Source of the DNA: Citrobacter koseri ATCC BAA-895
Lineage (GTDB): Bacteria > Pseudomonadota > Gammaproteobacteria > Enterobacterales > Enterobacteriaceae
Length of the DNA stretch: 64,000 nucleotides
Assembly (NCBI RefSeq): GCF_000018045.1
Contig: NC_009792.1
Span: 2,728,001-2,792,000, forward strand
Direction: 5' to 3'
Shown here: positions 17,821 to 27,378 of the stretch, piece after piece
Layout of the letters: each line of letters starts with the position of its first letter
Numbering within the stretch: position 1 is the stretch's first letter
Made by a program: the position numbers and the translations under genes
Notes under the pieces: generated by a model
What the model saw: only the letters and a program-made list of their open reading frames with translations
The model's database searches: none
What the model was told of the DNA's origin: nothing

Positions 17821-20268
17821 ATGATGATTTTGAGTATTCTCGCAACGGTTGTTCTGCTCGGCGCGCTGTTTTATCACCGCGTGAGCTTATTCCTCAGCAG
17901 CCTGATTTTACTCGCATGGACAGCCGCGCTGGGCGTTGCTGGCCTGTGGTCTATCTGGGTGCTGGTTCCTCTGGCCATTATCCTCGTACCGTTTAACGTT
18001 ACGCCGATGCGTAAGTCGATGATCTCTGCACCAGCGTTTCGTAGCTTCCGTAAAGTGATGCCGCCGATGTCGCGCACGGAGAAAGAGGCCATTGATGCCG
18101 GTACAACATGGTGGGAAGGCGATCTCTTCCAGGGCAAACCTGACTGGAAAAAATTGCACAACTATCCGCAACCGCATCTGACTGCTGAAGAACAGGCGTT
18201 CCTGGATGGCCCGGTAGAAGAAGCCTGCCGTATGGCGAATGATTTCCAGATCACGCACGAATTAGCCGATCTGCCGCCGGAGTTGTGGGACTACCTGAAA
18301 GAGCATCGCTTCTTCGCGATGATCATCAAGAAAGAGTATGGCGGCCTGGAGTTTTCGGCGTATGCGCAGTCTCGCGTGCTGCAAAAACTCTCTGGCGTTT
18401 CCGGGATTCTGGCGATTACCGTGGGCGTGCCTAACTCATTAGGCCCAGGCGAACTGCTGCAACACTACGGTACTGAAGAGCAGAAAAACCATTACCTGCC
18501 GCGTCTGGCGCGTGGTCAGGAGATCCCTTGCTTCGCGCTGACCAGCCCGGAAGCGGGCTCCGATGCGGGCGCAATTCCTGATACCGGCGTCGTCTGCATG
18601 GGCGAATGGCAGGGCCAGCAGGTACTGGGTATGCGCCTGACCTGGAACAAACGTTACATTACGCTGGCCCCTATCGCGACCGTGCTGGGCCTGGCCTTTA
18701 AACTCTCTGACCCGGAAAAACTGCTGGGTGGTGAAGAAGAATTGGGTATCACCTGTGCGCTGATCCCGACCTCAACGCCTGGCGTCGAAATTGGTCGCCG
18801 TCACTTTCCGCTGAACGTACCATTCCAGAACGGGCCTACGCACGGCAAAGATATCTTTGTGCCGATCGACTACATCATTGGCGGGCCGAAGATGGCAGGA
18901 CAGGGCTGGCGTATGCTGGTGGAATGCCTGTCGGTAGGCCGTGGTATCACGCTGCCATCCAACTCGACCGGCGGGGTTAAATCCGTCGCGCTGGCAACCG
19001 GGGCATATGCCCATATTCGTCGCCAGTTCAAAATCTCTATCGGCAAGATGGAAGGTATTGAAGAGGCGCTGGCGCGCATTGCCGGTAACGCCTACGTAAT
19101 GGACGCCGCAGCGTCGCTGATTACCTACGGCATTATGCTGGGTGAAAAACCGGCGGTGCTGTCAGCTATCGTCAAGTACCACTGTACCCATCGCGGCCAG
19201 CAGTCCATCATCGACGCAATGGACATTACCGGTGGTAAAGGCATTATGCTCGGCGAAAGCAACTTCCTGGCGCGTTCTTACCAGGGGGCGCCTATCGCCA
19301 TCACCGTTGAAGGTGCGAATATCCTGACCCGCAGCATGATGATCTTCGGTCAGGGGGCGATTCGCTGTCATCCGTATGTTCTGGAAGAAATGGCCGCCGC
19401 GCAAAGCAACGATGTGAATGCGTTCGACAATCTGCTGTTTAAACATATCGGCCATGTCGGTAGCAACAAAGTACGCAGCTTCTGGCTCGGTCTGACCCGC
19501 GGCCTGACCAGCTACACCCCGACCAGCGACGCAACGAAACGTTATTACCAGCACCTTAACCGACTGAGCGCCAACCTGGCCCTGCTGTCTGATGTCTCAA
19601 TGGCGGTGTTGGGCGGTAGCCTGAAACGTCGTGAACGTATCTCCGCACGCCTGGGCGATATTTTAAGCCAGCTGTATCTGGCCTCCGCCGTGCTGAAACG
19701 CTATGACGATGAAGGCCGTAACGAAGCCGATCTGCCGCTGGTGCACTGGGGCGTACAGGATGCGTTGTATCAGGCGGAGCAAGCGATGGATGAACTGCTG
19801 CAAAACTTCCCGAACCGTTTTGTTGCGGGTCTGCTGAACGTGGTGATCTTCCCAACCGGTCGTCACTACCTTGCCCCTTCCGACAAGCTGGATCATAAGG
19901 TCGCGCAGATTCTACAAGTACCGAGCGCAACCCGTTCACGTATCGGTCGCGGTCAATACCTGACGCCGAGCGAGCATAACCCGGTCGGCTTGCTGGAAGA
20001 AGCGCTGCTGGACGTAATAGCGGCAGATCCTATCCACCAGCGGATCTGCAAAGAGCTGGGTAAAAATCTGCCGTTTACCCGTCTGGATGAACTGGCGCAT
20101 AACGCGCTGGCAAAAGGGCTGATTGATAACGATGAAGCCGCCATTCTGGTGAAAGCGGAAGAAAGCCGTCTGCGCAGCATTAACGTTGATGATTTTGATG
20201 CCGACGCGCTGGCGACTCAGCCGGTAAAGTTGCTAGAGAAGCAAGTGCGTAAAGTAGAAGCCGCTTAA
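17821..20268 (+). CDS. fadE: Acyl-CoA dehydrogenase FadE
   Basis: 815 aa, the large enterobacterial type. Two hydrophobic segments in the first 60 residues anchor it to the inner membrane; a long acyl-CoA dehydrogenase domain follows (about 120-520, including CFALTSPEAGSDAGAIPD for flavin/substrate binding) and a C-terminal DUF1974 domain. First step of fatty-acid beta-oxidation: FAD-dependent desaturation of acyl-CoA. A FadR operator lies just upstream and a strong terminator downstream. In E. coli ivy separates fadE from yafV; here yafV follows directly. Confidence 0.97.
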   Translation: MMILSILATVVLLGALFYHRVSLFLSSLILLAWTAALGVAGLWSIWVLVPLAIILVPFNVTPMRKSMISAPAFRSFRKVMPPMSRTEKEAIDAGTTWWEGDLFQGKPDWKKLHNYPQPHLTAEEQAFLDGPVEEACRMANDFQITHELADLPPELWDYLKEHRFFAMIIKKEYGGLEFSAYAQSRVLQKLSGVSGILAITVGVPNSLGPGELLQHYGTEEQKNHYLPRLARGQEIPCFALTSPEAGSDAGAIPDTGVVCMGEWQGQQVLGMRLTWNKRYITLAPIATVLGLAFKLSDPEKLLGGEEELGITCALIPTSTPGVEIGRRHFPLNVPFQNGPTHGKDIFVPIDYIIGGPKMAGQGWRMLVECLSVGRGITLPSNSTGGVKSVALATGAYAHIRRQFKISIGKMEGIEEALARIAGNAYVMDAAASLITYGIMLGEKPAVLSAIVKYHCTHRGQQSIIDAMDITGGKGIMLGESNFLARSYQGAPIAITVEGANILTRSMMIFGQGAIRCHPYVLEEMAAAQSNDVNAFDNLLFKHIGHVGSNKVRSFWLGLTRGLTSYTPTSDATKRYYQHLNRLSANLALLSDVSMAVLGGSLKRRERISARLGDILSQLYLASAVLKRYDDEGRNEADLPLVHWGVQDALYQAEQAMDELLQNFPNRFVAGLLNVVIFPTGRHYLAPSDKLDHKVAQILQVPSATRSRIGRGQYLTPSEHNPVGLLEEALLDVIAADPIHQRICKELGKNLPFTRLDELAHNALAKGLIDNDEAAILVKAEESRLRSINVDDFDADALATQPVKLLEKQVRKVEAA

Positions 20269-20283
20269 TCCTCACCTCCCCTG

Positions 20284-20309
20284 AAAGCCCCGCTTCTGCG
20301 GGGCTTTTT
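20284..20309 (+). terminator. Intrinsic terminator of fadE
   Basis: AAAGCCCCGC-TTCT-GCGGGGCTTTTT, a ten-base stem with T tail, starts 16 bp after the fadE stop. Confidence 0.93.
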
Positions 20310-20375
20310 ATTGCCACATTTTCGTTGATGCTCATGCTACAGTGTAAAAATGCTGTTCAACGAGGAGCCCCGATC

Positions 20376-21146
20376 GTGCCTGGTTTGAAAATTACTCTGT
20401 TGCAACAACCGCTGGTCTGGATGGACGGTCCGGCCAATTTACGTCATTTTGACAGACTGCTGGAAACCATCACCGGACGTGACGTCATTGTTTTACCTGA
20501 AATGTTTACCACCGGTTTTGCGATGGAAGCCGCACTTCAGTCACTCCCGCAAGAAGATGCGATCGACTGGATGCTGGCCAAAGCACAACAGACTGATGCC
20601 CTGATTGCGGGCAGCGCTGCGTTGCAAACCGAACGTGGCCCGGTAAACCGCTTTTTACTGGTTGAACCTGACGGCAACGTTCATTGCTATGATAAACGCC
20701 ATCTGTTCCGCATGGCGGATGAACATCATCATTACCAGGCGGGCGATAAACGTGTTGTCGTTGAATGGCGCGGCTGGCGTATTCTGCCGTTAGTGTGTTA
20801 TGACCTGCGTTTTCCGGTATGGTCCCGCAATCTTAATGATTATGACCTGGCGCTGTATGTAGCGAACTGGCCTGCTCCACGTTCGCTACACTGGCAGGCG
20901 CTGCTCACCGCACGCGCGATTGAAAACCAGGCCTATGTAGCAGGCTGCAACCGTGTTGGCACTGACGGCAACGGGCACCATTACCGTGGGGACAGCCGGG
21001 TGATTAACCCGCAAGGAGAGATTATCGCCACCGCCGAGCCACATCAGGCGACACGTATTGATGCAGATCTGTCACTCACGGCGTTACGGGAATACCGCGA
21101 GAAATTTCCGGCATGGCAGGACGCCGACCCGTTCACGTTACGCTGA
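20376..21146 (+). CDS. yafV: Omega-amidase / nitrilase-family hydrolase YafV
   Basis: 256 aa from a GTG at 20376 (PGLKITLLQQPLVWMDG follows), preceded by GAGGAG-like GAGGAGC; length equals the E. coli protein. Carbon-nitrogen hydrolase family triad: E42 (LPEMFT), K107 (YDKRH) and C141 (LVCYDLRFP). The E. coli enzyme acts on alpha-ketoglutaramate, a metabolite-repair activity. Single gene between the fadE terminator and its own hairpin. Confidence 0.94.
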   Translation: MPGLKITLLQQPLVWMDGPANLRHFDRLLETITGRDVIVLPEMFTTGFAMEAALQSLPQEDAIDWMLAKAQQTDALIAGSAALQTERGPVNRFLLVEPDGNVHCYDKRHLFRMADEHHHYQAGDKRVVVEWRGWRILPLVCYDLRFPVWSRNLNDYDLALYVANWPAPRSLHWQALLTARAIENQAYVAGCNRVGTDGNGHHYRGDSRVINPQGEIIATAEPHQATRIDADLSLTALREYREKFPAWQDADPFTLR

Positions 21147-21155
21147 TGATTGTTC

Positions 21156-21205
21156 ATCCTTCTCTGCAACGATTCTGGCATTTCTACAGAGAAGGATAAT
21201 TTTTG
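21156..21205 (+). terminator. Terminator of yafV
   Basis: ATCCTTCTCTG and CAGAGAAGGAT form an 11-bp stem with a 20-nt loop, followed by a T-rich stretch. Confidence 0.75.
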
Positions 21206-21223
21206 TTGAAGGCTAAAACGACG

Positions 21224-21253
21224 AAAGCCTGAATCATTTCTGATTCAGGCTTT
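21224..21253. terminator. Terminator of aspV (usable from both strands)
   Basis: A 13-bp stem AAAGCCTGAATCA/TGATTCAGGCTTT with a four-base loop. It lies 9 bp beyond the 3' end of aspV and ends in T runs on both strands. Confidence 0.85.
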
Positions 21254-21261
21254 CTGAATAG

Positions 21262-21338
21262 TGGCGGAACGGACGGGACTCGAACCCGCGACCCCCTGCG
21301 TGACAGGCAGGTATTCTAACCAACTGAACTACCGCTCC
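21262..21338 (-). tRNA. aspV: tRNA-Asp (anticodon GTC)
   Basis: 77 nt with CCA; GGAGCGGTAGTTCAG at the 5' end, anticodon GTC, T-loop GGTTCGAGTCC. The mature sequence is the same as the second tRNA-Asp at 29583-29659. It lies upstream of dnaQ in the minus direction, that is dnaQ is followed by aspV as in E. coli. The site 3' of aspV is a common island insertion point in enterics, but here it holds only a terminator. Confidence 0.97.
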
Positions 21339-21471
21339 GCGTTGTGTTCCTCTTGGGAACGAAGCGCATATTACGGATTGCCTCGCACCTCGTCAACGGT
21401 TTTTCTCACGTTTTGAATCGTTTGCTGTAAAAATCACCCGGACGGCTATTTTTACGTCGTAAAACCCCGAA

Positions 21472-22203
21472 TTACGCTCGCCAGAGGCAACTTCCGCCTT
21501 TCTTCTGCACCAGGTCGAGACGCGACTCATGCGCCATCAGCTCTTCATCAGTCGCTAAAACAACGCGTAACTTGCTGGCCTGGCGGACAATACGCTGGAT
21601 TGTCGCTTCACCCTGCTGTTGCTGCGTTTCCCCTTCCATTGAGAAGGCCATCGACGTTTGCCCGCCGGTCATCGCCAGATAGACATCGGCCAGAATCTGG
21701 GCATCAAGCAATGCGCCGTGCAGCGTACGTTTGCTGTTATCTATCTCATAGCGTGAACAAAGCGCATCAAGGCTGTTACGCTTGCCGGGGAACATCCTCC
21801 TCGCCAGCGCCAGGCTATCGGTGATTTTGCAGAACTCGCTTGTTTTCGGAATACCACGACTGAGCTTGGCGAACTCATAATCCATAAAGCCGATATCAAA
21901 CGATGCGTTATGGATCACCAGTTCCGCGCCACGGATATACTCCAGGAAGTCGTCAACCACATCGGCAAAAACGGGTTTATCAAGCAGAAATTCATCTGCA
22001 ATACCGTGTACGCCGAACGCTTCCGGGTCCACCAGTCGGTCCGGTTTTAGATAGACGTGGAAGTTATTGCCGGTAAGGCGGCGGTTCACGACCTCGACGG
22101 CACCGATCTCAATGATCTTATGGCCTTCGTAGTGGGCGCCAATCTGGTTCATACCGGTGGTTTCGGTATCGAGGACGATCTGTCGTGTAATTGCAGTGCT
22201 CAT
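21472..22203 (-). CDS. dnaQ: DNA polymerase III epsilon subunit (proofreading exonuclease)
   Basis: 243 aa from the ATG at 22203 (MSTAITRQIVLDTETTG); an in-frame ATG three codons upstream is less conserved. DEDDh 3'-5' exonuclease: D12 and E14 in the Exo I motif DTET, NASFDIGFMDYE for Exo II, HGALLDAQ for Exo III. The Gln-rich linker (TQQQQGEA) leads to the C-terminal part that binds the alpha polymerase subunit. The clamp motif QTSMAF is present. It is divergent from rnhA with overlapping promoter regions in 64 bp. Confidence 0.98.
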   Translation of the reverse strand: MSTAITRQIVLDTETTGMNQIGAHYEGHKIIEIGAVEVVNRRLTGNNFHVYLKPDRLVDPEAFGVHGIADEFLLDKPVFADVVDDFLEYIRGAELVIHNASFDIGFMDYEFAKLSRGIPKTSEFCKITDSLALARRMFPGKRNSLDALCSRYEIDNSKRTLHGALLDAQILADVYLAMTGGQTSMAFSMEGETQQQQGEATIQRIVRQASKLRVVLATDEELMAHESRLDLVQKKGGSCLWRA

Positions 22204-22267
22204 AGCGGTCATTTATGTCAGACTTGTCGTTTTACGATCGATTTCAATTACAGGAAGTCTACCAGAG

Positions 22268-22735
22268 ATGCTTAAACAGGTAGAAATTTTCACCGATGGC
22301 TCTTGCCTGGGAAATCCAGGTCCAGGTGGTTATGGCGCTATTTTACGCTATCGCGGCCATGAAAAAACCTTTAGTGAAGGATATAGCCTCACAACTAACA
22401 ATCGCATGGAGCTTATGGCGGCCATCGTCGCGCTGGAAGCGTTAAAAGAACATTGTGAAGTCACATTAAGCACGGACAGCCAGTATGTCCGCCAGGGAAT
22501 TACGCAATGGATCCACAACTGGAAAAAGCGCGGCTGGAAAACAGCAGAGAAAAAGCCGGTAAAGAATGTCGATCTCTGGAAGCGCCTTGATGCCGCGCTG
22601 GGCCAACATCAAATCAAATGGGAATGGGTAAAAGGCCATGCCGGCCATCCTGAAAACGAACGTTGCGATGAGCTGGCGCGTGCGGCAGCGATGAATCCTA
22701 CGCAGGAAGACGTTGGCTATCAGGCAGAGGCTTAA
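22268..22735 (+). CDS. rnhA: Ribonuclease HI
   Basis: 155 aa, same length as E. coli. All catalytic residues are present: D10, E48, D70, H124 and D134. It degrades RNA in RNA-DNA hybrids and restricts initiation to oriC. The start ATG at 22268 follows a CAGGAAG ribosome binding site. Convergent with yafS; the two stop codons overlap by four bases (22732-22735). Confidence 0.98.
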   Translation: MLKQVEIFTDGSCLGNPGPGGYGAILRYRGHEKTFSEGYSLTTNNRMELMAAIVALEALKEHCEVTLSTDSQYVRQGITQWIHNWKKRGWKTAEKKPVKNVDLWKRLDAALGQHQIKWEWVKGHAGHPENERCDELARAAAMNPTQEDVGYQAEA

Positions 22736-23454
22736 GCGTCTGGCTTACGGTATTGCCGGGTCGCGCCCACGGCCTGGCGAATCCGCGCTTTGCTTTTATT
22801 TTGTTTCATCGGGTTAAGCGTAAGCGGAATGGTTCGCTTACGCGCCACAATCAGTTGCAGGCAGCCCAACGCCGGAATATGCGTGCTCAGCAGCTTTCCA
22901 CCTTGCTTTGACCAGGGTAAAACATGAAAACGGCTGTAGTGCAGCACTTCAAAATTCAATAATGAGAGCCAGTCCAGTTGGCGCATCAGCGTAAACATCC
23001 GGCTGTTATAAGGTGAAGATTTACGCAAGACGGGCACCAGCTTACGCAGGCCCATCAGGCTAATCGGGTTAAAACCACTCAAAACCAGCCAGCCATCATC
23101 AATTAACACCCGGTCGGCTTCACGCAGTAACCGATGTGGGTCGACGCACCACGGTAGCGTATGCGCCAACAGACAAACATCAACAGACTTATCGGCAAAG
23201 GGAAGATGTAAGGGATCGGCCTGAACCTGGACGGGCGCGCCTTGCAGGGAAATATTGACTTGATGAGAAACGGCGCACGCTTCAGAGTTGATTTCTGCGC
23301 TTAAATTACCAATTTTAAGCAAATGAAAACCATACATTTTGGCGAACCACGGGTTAAGCTGATGCTCCAGCGCCTCACGATAGTATTCACCCCAGGGCAA
23401 ATCGCCCCAGCGATGGGGAGCTATGACTGTTTGAGGGATCCTTGCCGGTTTCAT
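22732..23454 (-). CDS. yafS: SAM-dependent methyltransferase-like protein YafS
   Basis: 240 aa from the ATG at 23454 (MKPARIPQTV), preceded by GGAAGG; a GTG one codon earlier is possible. Class I methyltransferase fold with motifs ADPLHLPFADKSVDVCLLAH (about 82-101) and READRVLIDDGWLVLSGFN. The glycine-rich motif I is weak, so cofactor use is uncertain, and no substrate is known. It ends with a basic tail (KQNKSKARIRQAVGATRQYR). Divergent from gloB by 33 bp. Confidence 0.92.
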   Translation of the reverse strand: MKPARIPQTVIAPHRWGDLPWGEYYREALEHQLNPWFAKMYGFHLLKIGNLSAEINSEACAVSHQVNISLQGAPVQVQADPLHLPFADKSVDVCLLAHTLPWCVDPHRLLREADRVLIDDGWLVLSGFNPISLMGLRKLVPVLRKSSPYNSRMFTLMRQLDWLSLLNFEVLHYSRFHVLPWSKQGGKLLSTHIPALGCLQLIVARKRTIPLTLNPMKQNKSKARIRQAVGATRQYRKPDA

Positions 23455-23487
23455 CACAACCTTCCGCTACGCACTAAGAGGTAATTT

Positions 23488-24243
23488 ATGAATCTTAACA
23501 GTATTCCCGCATTTCAGGACAATTACATCTGGGTTCTGAGTAATAATGAAGGACGTTGCCTGATCGTTGATCCTGGCGAAGCGGCTCCCGTGCTAAATGC
23601 CATCAAAGAGAAGAACTGGCAGCCGGAAGCGATTTTCCTCACTCACCATCACCACGACCATGTTGGCGGCGTGAAAGAACTTCTTCAACATTTTCCGCAC
23701 GTAGTGGTTTACGGACCGGCAGAAACACAAGATAAGGGAACCACGCGCGTAGTCAAAGATGGCGATAGCGCCCTCGTTTTAGGGCATGAATTTAGTATAT
23801 TTGCCACACCAGGTCACACTTTAGGACATATCTGTTACTTTAGCCATCCTTACCTTTTCTGCGGCGACACCCTTTTCTCTGGAGGTTGTGGACGCCTGTT
23901 TGAAGGTACAGCATCACAGATGTATCAATCACTTAAAAAAATCAGCGCCCTTCCTGACGATACACTGATTTGTTGCGCACATGAGTATACTTTAGCAAAC
24001 ATGAAGTTTGCATTGAGCATCCTACCGCACGATTCGTTCATAAATGAATATTATCGTAAAGTTAATGAGTTACGCGCAAAAAACCAAATTACACTCCCCG
24101 TAATTCTGAAAAATGAGCGGAAAAATAATATTTTTTTGAGAACGGAAGATCCTGATTTAATTAATGAAATAAACAAAGAAACAAAGTTGCAACAACCTGA
24201 AGAGCGTTTTGCCTGGTTAAGGTCAAAGAAAGACAGCTTCTGA
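23488..24243 (+). CDS. gloB: Hydroxyacylglutathione hydrolase (glyoxalase II)
   Basis: 251 aa metallo-beta-lactamase-fold enzyme. The binuclear metal site is HHHHDH at 53-58; the further ligands lie in FATPGHTLGHICY, FCGDTLFSGGCG and CCAHEYT. It hydrolyses S-lactoylglutathione to lactate and glutathione in methylglyoxal detoxification. Its 3' third is noticeably more AT-rich than its neighbours, which I also recall from E. coli gloB. Followed by mltD on the same strand after 71 bp. Confidence 0.97.
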   Translation: MNLNSIPAFQDNYIWVLSNNEGRCLIVDPGEAAPVLNAIKEKNWQPEAIFLTHHHHDHVGGVKELLQHFPHVVVYGPAETQDKGTTRVVKDGDSALVLGHEFSIFATPGHTLGHICYFSHPYLFCGDTLFSGGCGRLFEGTASQMYQSLKKISALPDDTLICCAHEYTLANMKFALSILPHDSFINEYYRKVNELRAKNQITLPVILKNERKNNIFLRTEDPDLINEINKETKLQQPEERFAWLRSKKDSF

Positions 24244-24314
24244 CAATTCCTACTTGTCATTGGCGAACTTCGCCGTTATGATCGGTCGTCTTTTAAGCAA
24301 CTATTGACACACAC

Positions 24315-25682
24315 ATGAAGGCAAAAGCGATATTACTCGCCTCTGTCCTGCTTGTGGGGTGCCAGTCGTCTCAGAACACTGGCAACGTCCAACAGCACGC
24401 ACAGAGCCTTTCTGCAGCTGGTCAAGGGGAAGCAGGAAAGTTTACGAGTCAGGCACGATGGATGGACGATGGGACGTCTCTCGCGCCAGATCAAGACTTG
24501 TGGGCTTTCATTGGCGACGAGCTAAAGATGGGAATTCCGGAGAACAACCGGATACGCGAACAGAAACAGAAGTATTTACGCAATAAGAGCTATCTCCACG
24601 ATGTAACTTTACGGGCAGAGCCGTATATGTACTGGATAGCCGGGCAGGTTAAGAAACGTAACATGCCGATGGAACTGGTACTACTACCCATAGTGGAGAG
24701 CGCTTTTGACCCACACGCAACGTCTGGCGCCAATGCCGCAGGCATCTGGCAGATCATTCCGAGCACAGGGCGCAATTATGGTTTGAAACAGACCCGCAAT
24801 TATGATGCGCGTCGTGACGTTGTGGCTTCCACAACGGCCGCGTTAGATATGATGCAGCGTCTGAATAAGATGTTTGATGGCGACTGGCTGTTGACCGTTG
24901 CAGCTTATAATAGCGGCGAAGGTCGCGTGATGAAGGCAATCAAAGCGAATAAGGCGCGTGGCAAAGCCACCGACTTCTGGTCGCTTTCGTTACCTCAGGA
25001 AACGAAGCTGTACGTGCCAAAAATGCTGGCATTGAGTGATATTCTCAAAAACAGCAAACGCTATGGCGTGCGTCTGCCAACCACAGACGAAAGTCGTGCG
25101 CTGGCGCGCGTTCGTTTGAGCAGCCCGGTTGAGATGGCACAGGTTGCAGATATGGCGGGCATGTCCGTCACCAAGCTGAAGGCGTTTAATGCTGGCGTGA
25201 AAGGCTCTACGCTAGGCGTTAGCGGCCCACAGTACGTGATGGTGCCAAAGAAGCATGCAGAACAACTGCGTGAGTCTCTGGCTTCAGGCGAAATTGCTGC
25301 CGTACAGTCTACGCTGGTCGCAGACAATATGCCGCTGAACAGCCGTAGCTACAAAGTTCGCTCTGGCGATACGCTTTCCGGCATCGCGGCACGCCTTGGC
25401 GTGAGCACGAAAGATTTGCAGCAGTGGAATAGCCTGCGCGGATCTAACCTGAAAGTGGGCCAAAGTCTGACGATTGGCGCAGGCAGTAGCGCACAGCGTC
25501 TGGCCAACAACAGCGATAGCATTACCTATCGTGTGCGGAAAGGTGATTCGCTTTCAAGCATCGCCAAACGTCACGGGGTGAACATCAAAGATGTGATGCG
25601 CTGGAACAGCGATACAGCAAATCTGCAACCAGGCGATCAGCTAACGTTGTTTGTGAAGAACAGCAGCACACCTGACTCCTGA
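24315..25682 (+). CDS. mltD: Membrane-bound lytic murein transglycosylase D
   Basis: 455 aa lipoprotein: signal peptide with lipobox LVGC (C16). The SLT domain holds the catalytic glutamate E128 (PIVESAFDP) and the motifs GIWQI and AAYNSGEG. Two LysM domains follow near 345-388 (YKVRSGDTLSGIA) and 402-447 (YRVRKGDSLSSIA) and bind peptidoglycan. It cleaves glycan strands at the inner face of the outer membrane to give 1,6-anhydromuropeptides. A terminator lies between it and yafE. Confidence 0.97.
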   Translation: MKAKAILLASVLLVGCQSSQNTGNVQQHAQSLSAAGQGEAGKFTSQARWMDDGTSLAPDQDLWAFIGDELKMGIPENNRIREQKQKYLRNKSYLHDVTLRAEPYMYWIAGQVKKRNMPMELVLLPIVESAFDPHATSGANAAGIWQIIPSTGRNYGLKQTRNYDARRDVVASTTAALDMMQRLNKMFDGDWLLTVAAYNSGEGRVMKAIKANKARGKATDFWSLSLPQETKLYVPKMLALSDILKNSKRYGVRLPTTDESRALARVRLSSPVEMAQVADMAGMSVTKLKAFNAGVKGSTLGVSGPQYVMVPKKHAEQLRESLASGEIAAVQSTLVADNMPLNSRSYKVRSGDTLSGIAARLGVSTKDLQQWNSLRGSNLKVGQSLTIGAGSSAQRLANNSDSITYRVRKGDSLSSIAKRHGVNIKDVMRWNSDTANLQPGDQLTLFVKNSSTPDS

Positions 25683-25695
25683 TAGCATGACTCAG

Positions 25696-25729
25696 AAAAG
25701 GCACTGGTTTCCCCCCAGTGCCTTTTTTA
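25696..25729. terminator. Intrinsic terminator of mltD (also able to serve yafE)
   Basis: AAAAGGCACTGG and CCAGTGCCTTTTTT pair around a short C-rich loop, between the convergent genes mltD and yafE. Confidence 0.92.
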
Positions 25730-25730
25730 T

Positions 25731-26501
25731 TTATGCCGCTTTATGCGCCTCAACCATAATCGTATCGCTGGTAAACGAACCGTCCTCCTGCAAAGCGAAA
25801 TACGCTTTTACCTCCGCGGATGCGCTCTCCTGATACAAACGAATAGCCTCAACCAGCGCCGCAGGCGTACGCATTCTCGCTACCCATGAACTGAACTCCA
25901 GCGGTAAGCGGTCCGTTAACAACGTATCGACAATCATATTCGCATCATTAACCAGAGACAGCCACTCACCGCTGGAGTAGTTACGTACATGAGAAGTGTC
26001 GCGTAACGCTTCTACAGCCTGTAACCAGATATCGCGCACCGGATGCCCAGGCGACATCACATCCATCATAATCAACACGCCACCCGCTTTCAGAACCCGG
26101 TTGACTTCACGCAGTGCCAGCCCAACATCATGCCAGTGATGTGCAGAATAGCGGCTAATCACAACATCAAAGGCGTGATCCTCAAACGGCAGATTTTCAG
26201 CATACCCCTGTCGGGTCGCGATATTTTCTAAACCTTTCTCTTTCGCCGCCTGTACGACGACCTCAAGCATCTGCGAAGACAAATCGTAAGCCACCACCTG
26301 CTTTACGTTCTGCGCAGCAATAAAACTGGCGTGCCCGGCGCCACATCCCATATCCAGTACGCTGGCATGTGGAAAAGAGGACAGCCGTTCCGCCAGTCGC
26401 TGTAAGTCACGACCAGAAGCATGAACGGTACTGGTTAAATAGGCATTTGCCTGAGAGCCAAACTGCTTTTCGACGTTGTCATGGTGGGAGTGTGTTGTCA
26501 T
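25731..26501 (-). CDS. yafE: Class I SAM-dependent methyltransferase YafE
   Basis: 256 aa from the ATG at 26501 (MTTHSHHDNVEKQFG), preceded by AAGGAC. UbiE/Methyltransf_11-type: motif I VLDMGCGAGHASF (about 44-56), post-I VVAYDLS, motif II FDVVISRYSAHHW. Substrate unknown. This is full length; the E. coli K-12 annotation is shorter (207 aa as I remember), so this version may represent the ancestral form. Convergent with mltD and downstream of yafD on the same strand (76 bp gap). Confidence 0.92.
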   Translation of the reverse strand: MTTHSHHDNVEKQFGSQANAYLTSTVHASGRDLQRLAERLSSFPHASVLDMGCGAGHASFIAAQNVKQVVAYDLSSQMLEVVVQAAKEKGLENIATRQGYAENLPFEDHAFDVVISRYSAHHWHDVGLALREVNRVLKAGGVLIMMDVMSPGHPVRDIWLQAVEALRDTSHVRNYSSGEWLSLVNDANMIVDTLLTDRLPLEFSSWVARMRTPAALVEAIRLYQESASAEVKAYFALQEDGSFTSDTIMVEAHKAA

Positions 26502-26577
26502 CGTGTTGTCCTTTGGTTGTTTGCAAAATAAAGGGCAGCACCACTTCAGGCCTGCCCCACGGCAGACCTGACACACC

Positions 26578-27378
26578 TTATTGTTCAGGTTTGCCGGGAC
26601 TGAATTCAACGAGTAGCGGGTTATGATCGGAGGCGCGCGTGACCAGTACGGAAGCCTCGCTAACGTTCAAACCTCGATAAAACACAAAATCAAGAGGACG
26701 GCCAAACGCCCGTCGGCGCTGATCGTCAGTAAAACGCACCTGGCGCAGGGACATCTCGCGCGCAAAGCGATACAACGCGTTCATTCGTGGTCGGCTCCAG
26801 GCATTAAAATCACCGGCCATAATCACCGGGCCGCTGTGATGCGCAATTTGATCGCCAATAGGAAGTAACTGCTTACTATACACATCCACCCCAAGACTGA
26901 AGTTAACGGCGTGAATGTTTACCACCATCAACAATCGCGTATCAGGCAAAGGATAAACGGTCACCAGCGCTGACTTCGCCAGACGTAAGATGGGCTCACG
27001 TTCGCGCAGCGGGCAGCAGTAGACGGGATGAGCAGCAGAAAGCGTCATAACACCCGAAGGATGCTGAGGTAACACAAAAGCGGGAACCTGATCGGCTGCA
27101 AGATAGTTAGCGGTCGCAAACTGCACCAATTCGGGCGTGGTTTGCGCTTCCTGTAATAAAACCAGGTGCGCATCTTTGCCAAAGTTTTTCAGCACCGATA
27201 ACCATTCGGCCCGCTGCTGTTTAAAGATATTCCACACCAGAATCCGAATGCGGTCTTCACTGCTTAACGGCACTCCGGCGGGTAATGCCTGGCCAATACT
27301 CGCAAACGACCCAGGCGGTAAAATCCGCTCGGCGGGTTGTCCGGCAATATAGCGCATGGCATAAGTATTTTTTCGCAC
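26578..27378 (-). CDS. yafD: Endonuclease/exonuclease/phosphatase-family protein YafD
   Basis: 266 aa from a GTG at 27378 (RKNTYAMRYIAGQ follows), which gives the E. coli length; an upstream in-frame ATG at 27420 would add 14 residues. EEP-fold motifs: VWNIFKQQ (metal-binding Asn), LLQEAQTTP (catalytic Glu), AGDFNAWSR and the final SDHNPLLVEF histidine. The exact substrate is not established. Divergent from yafC by about 300 bp. Confidence 0.91.
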   Translation of the reverse strand: MRKNTYAMRYIAGQPAERILPPGSFASIGQALPAGVPLSSEDRIRILVWNIFKQQRAEWLSVLKNFGKDAHLVLLQEAQTTPELVQFATANYLAADQVPAFVLPQHPSGVMTLSAAHPVYCCPLREREPILRLAKSALVTVYPLPDTRLLMVVNIHAVNFSLGVDVYSKQLLPIGDQIAHHSGPVIMAGDFNAWSRPRMNALYRFAREMSLRQVRFTDDQRRRAFGRPLDFVFYRGLNVSEASVLVTRASDHNPLLVEFSPGKPEQ

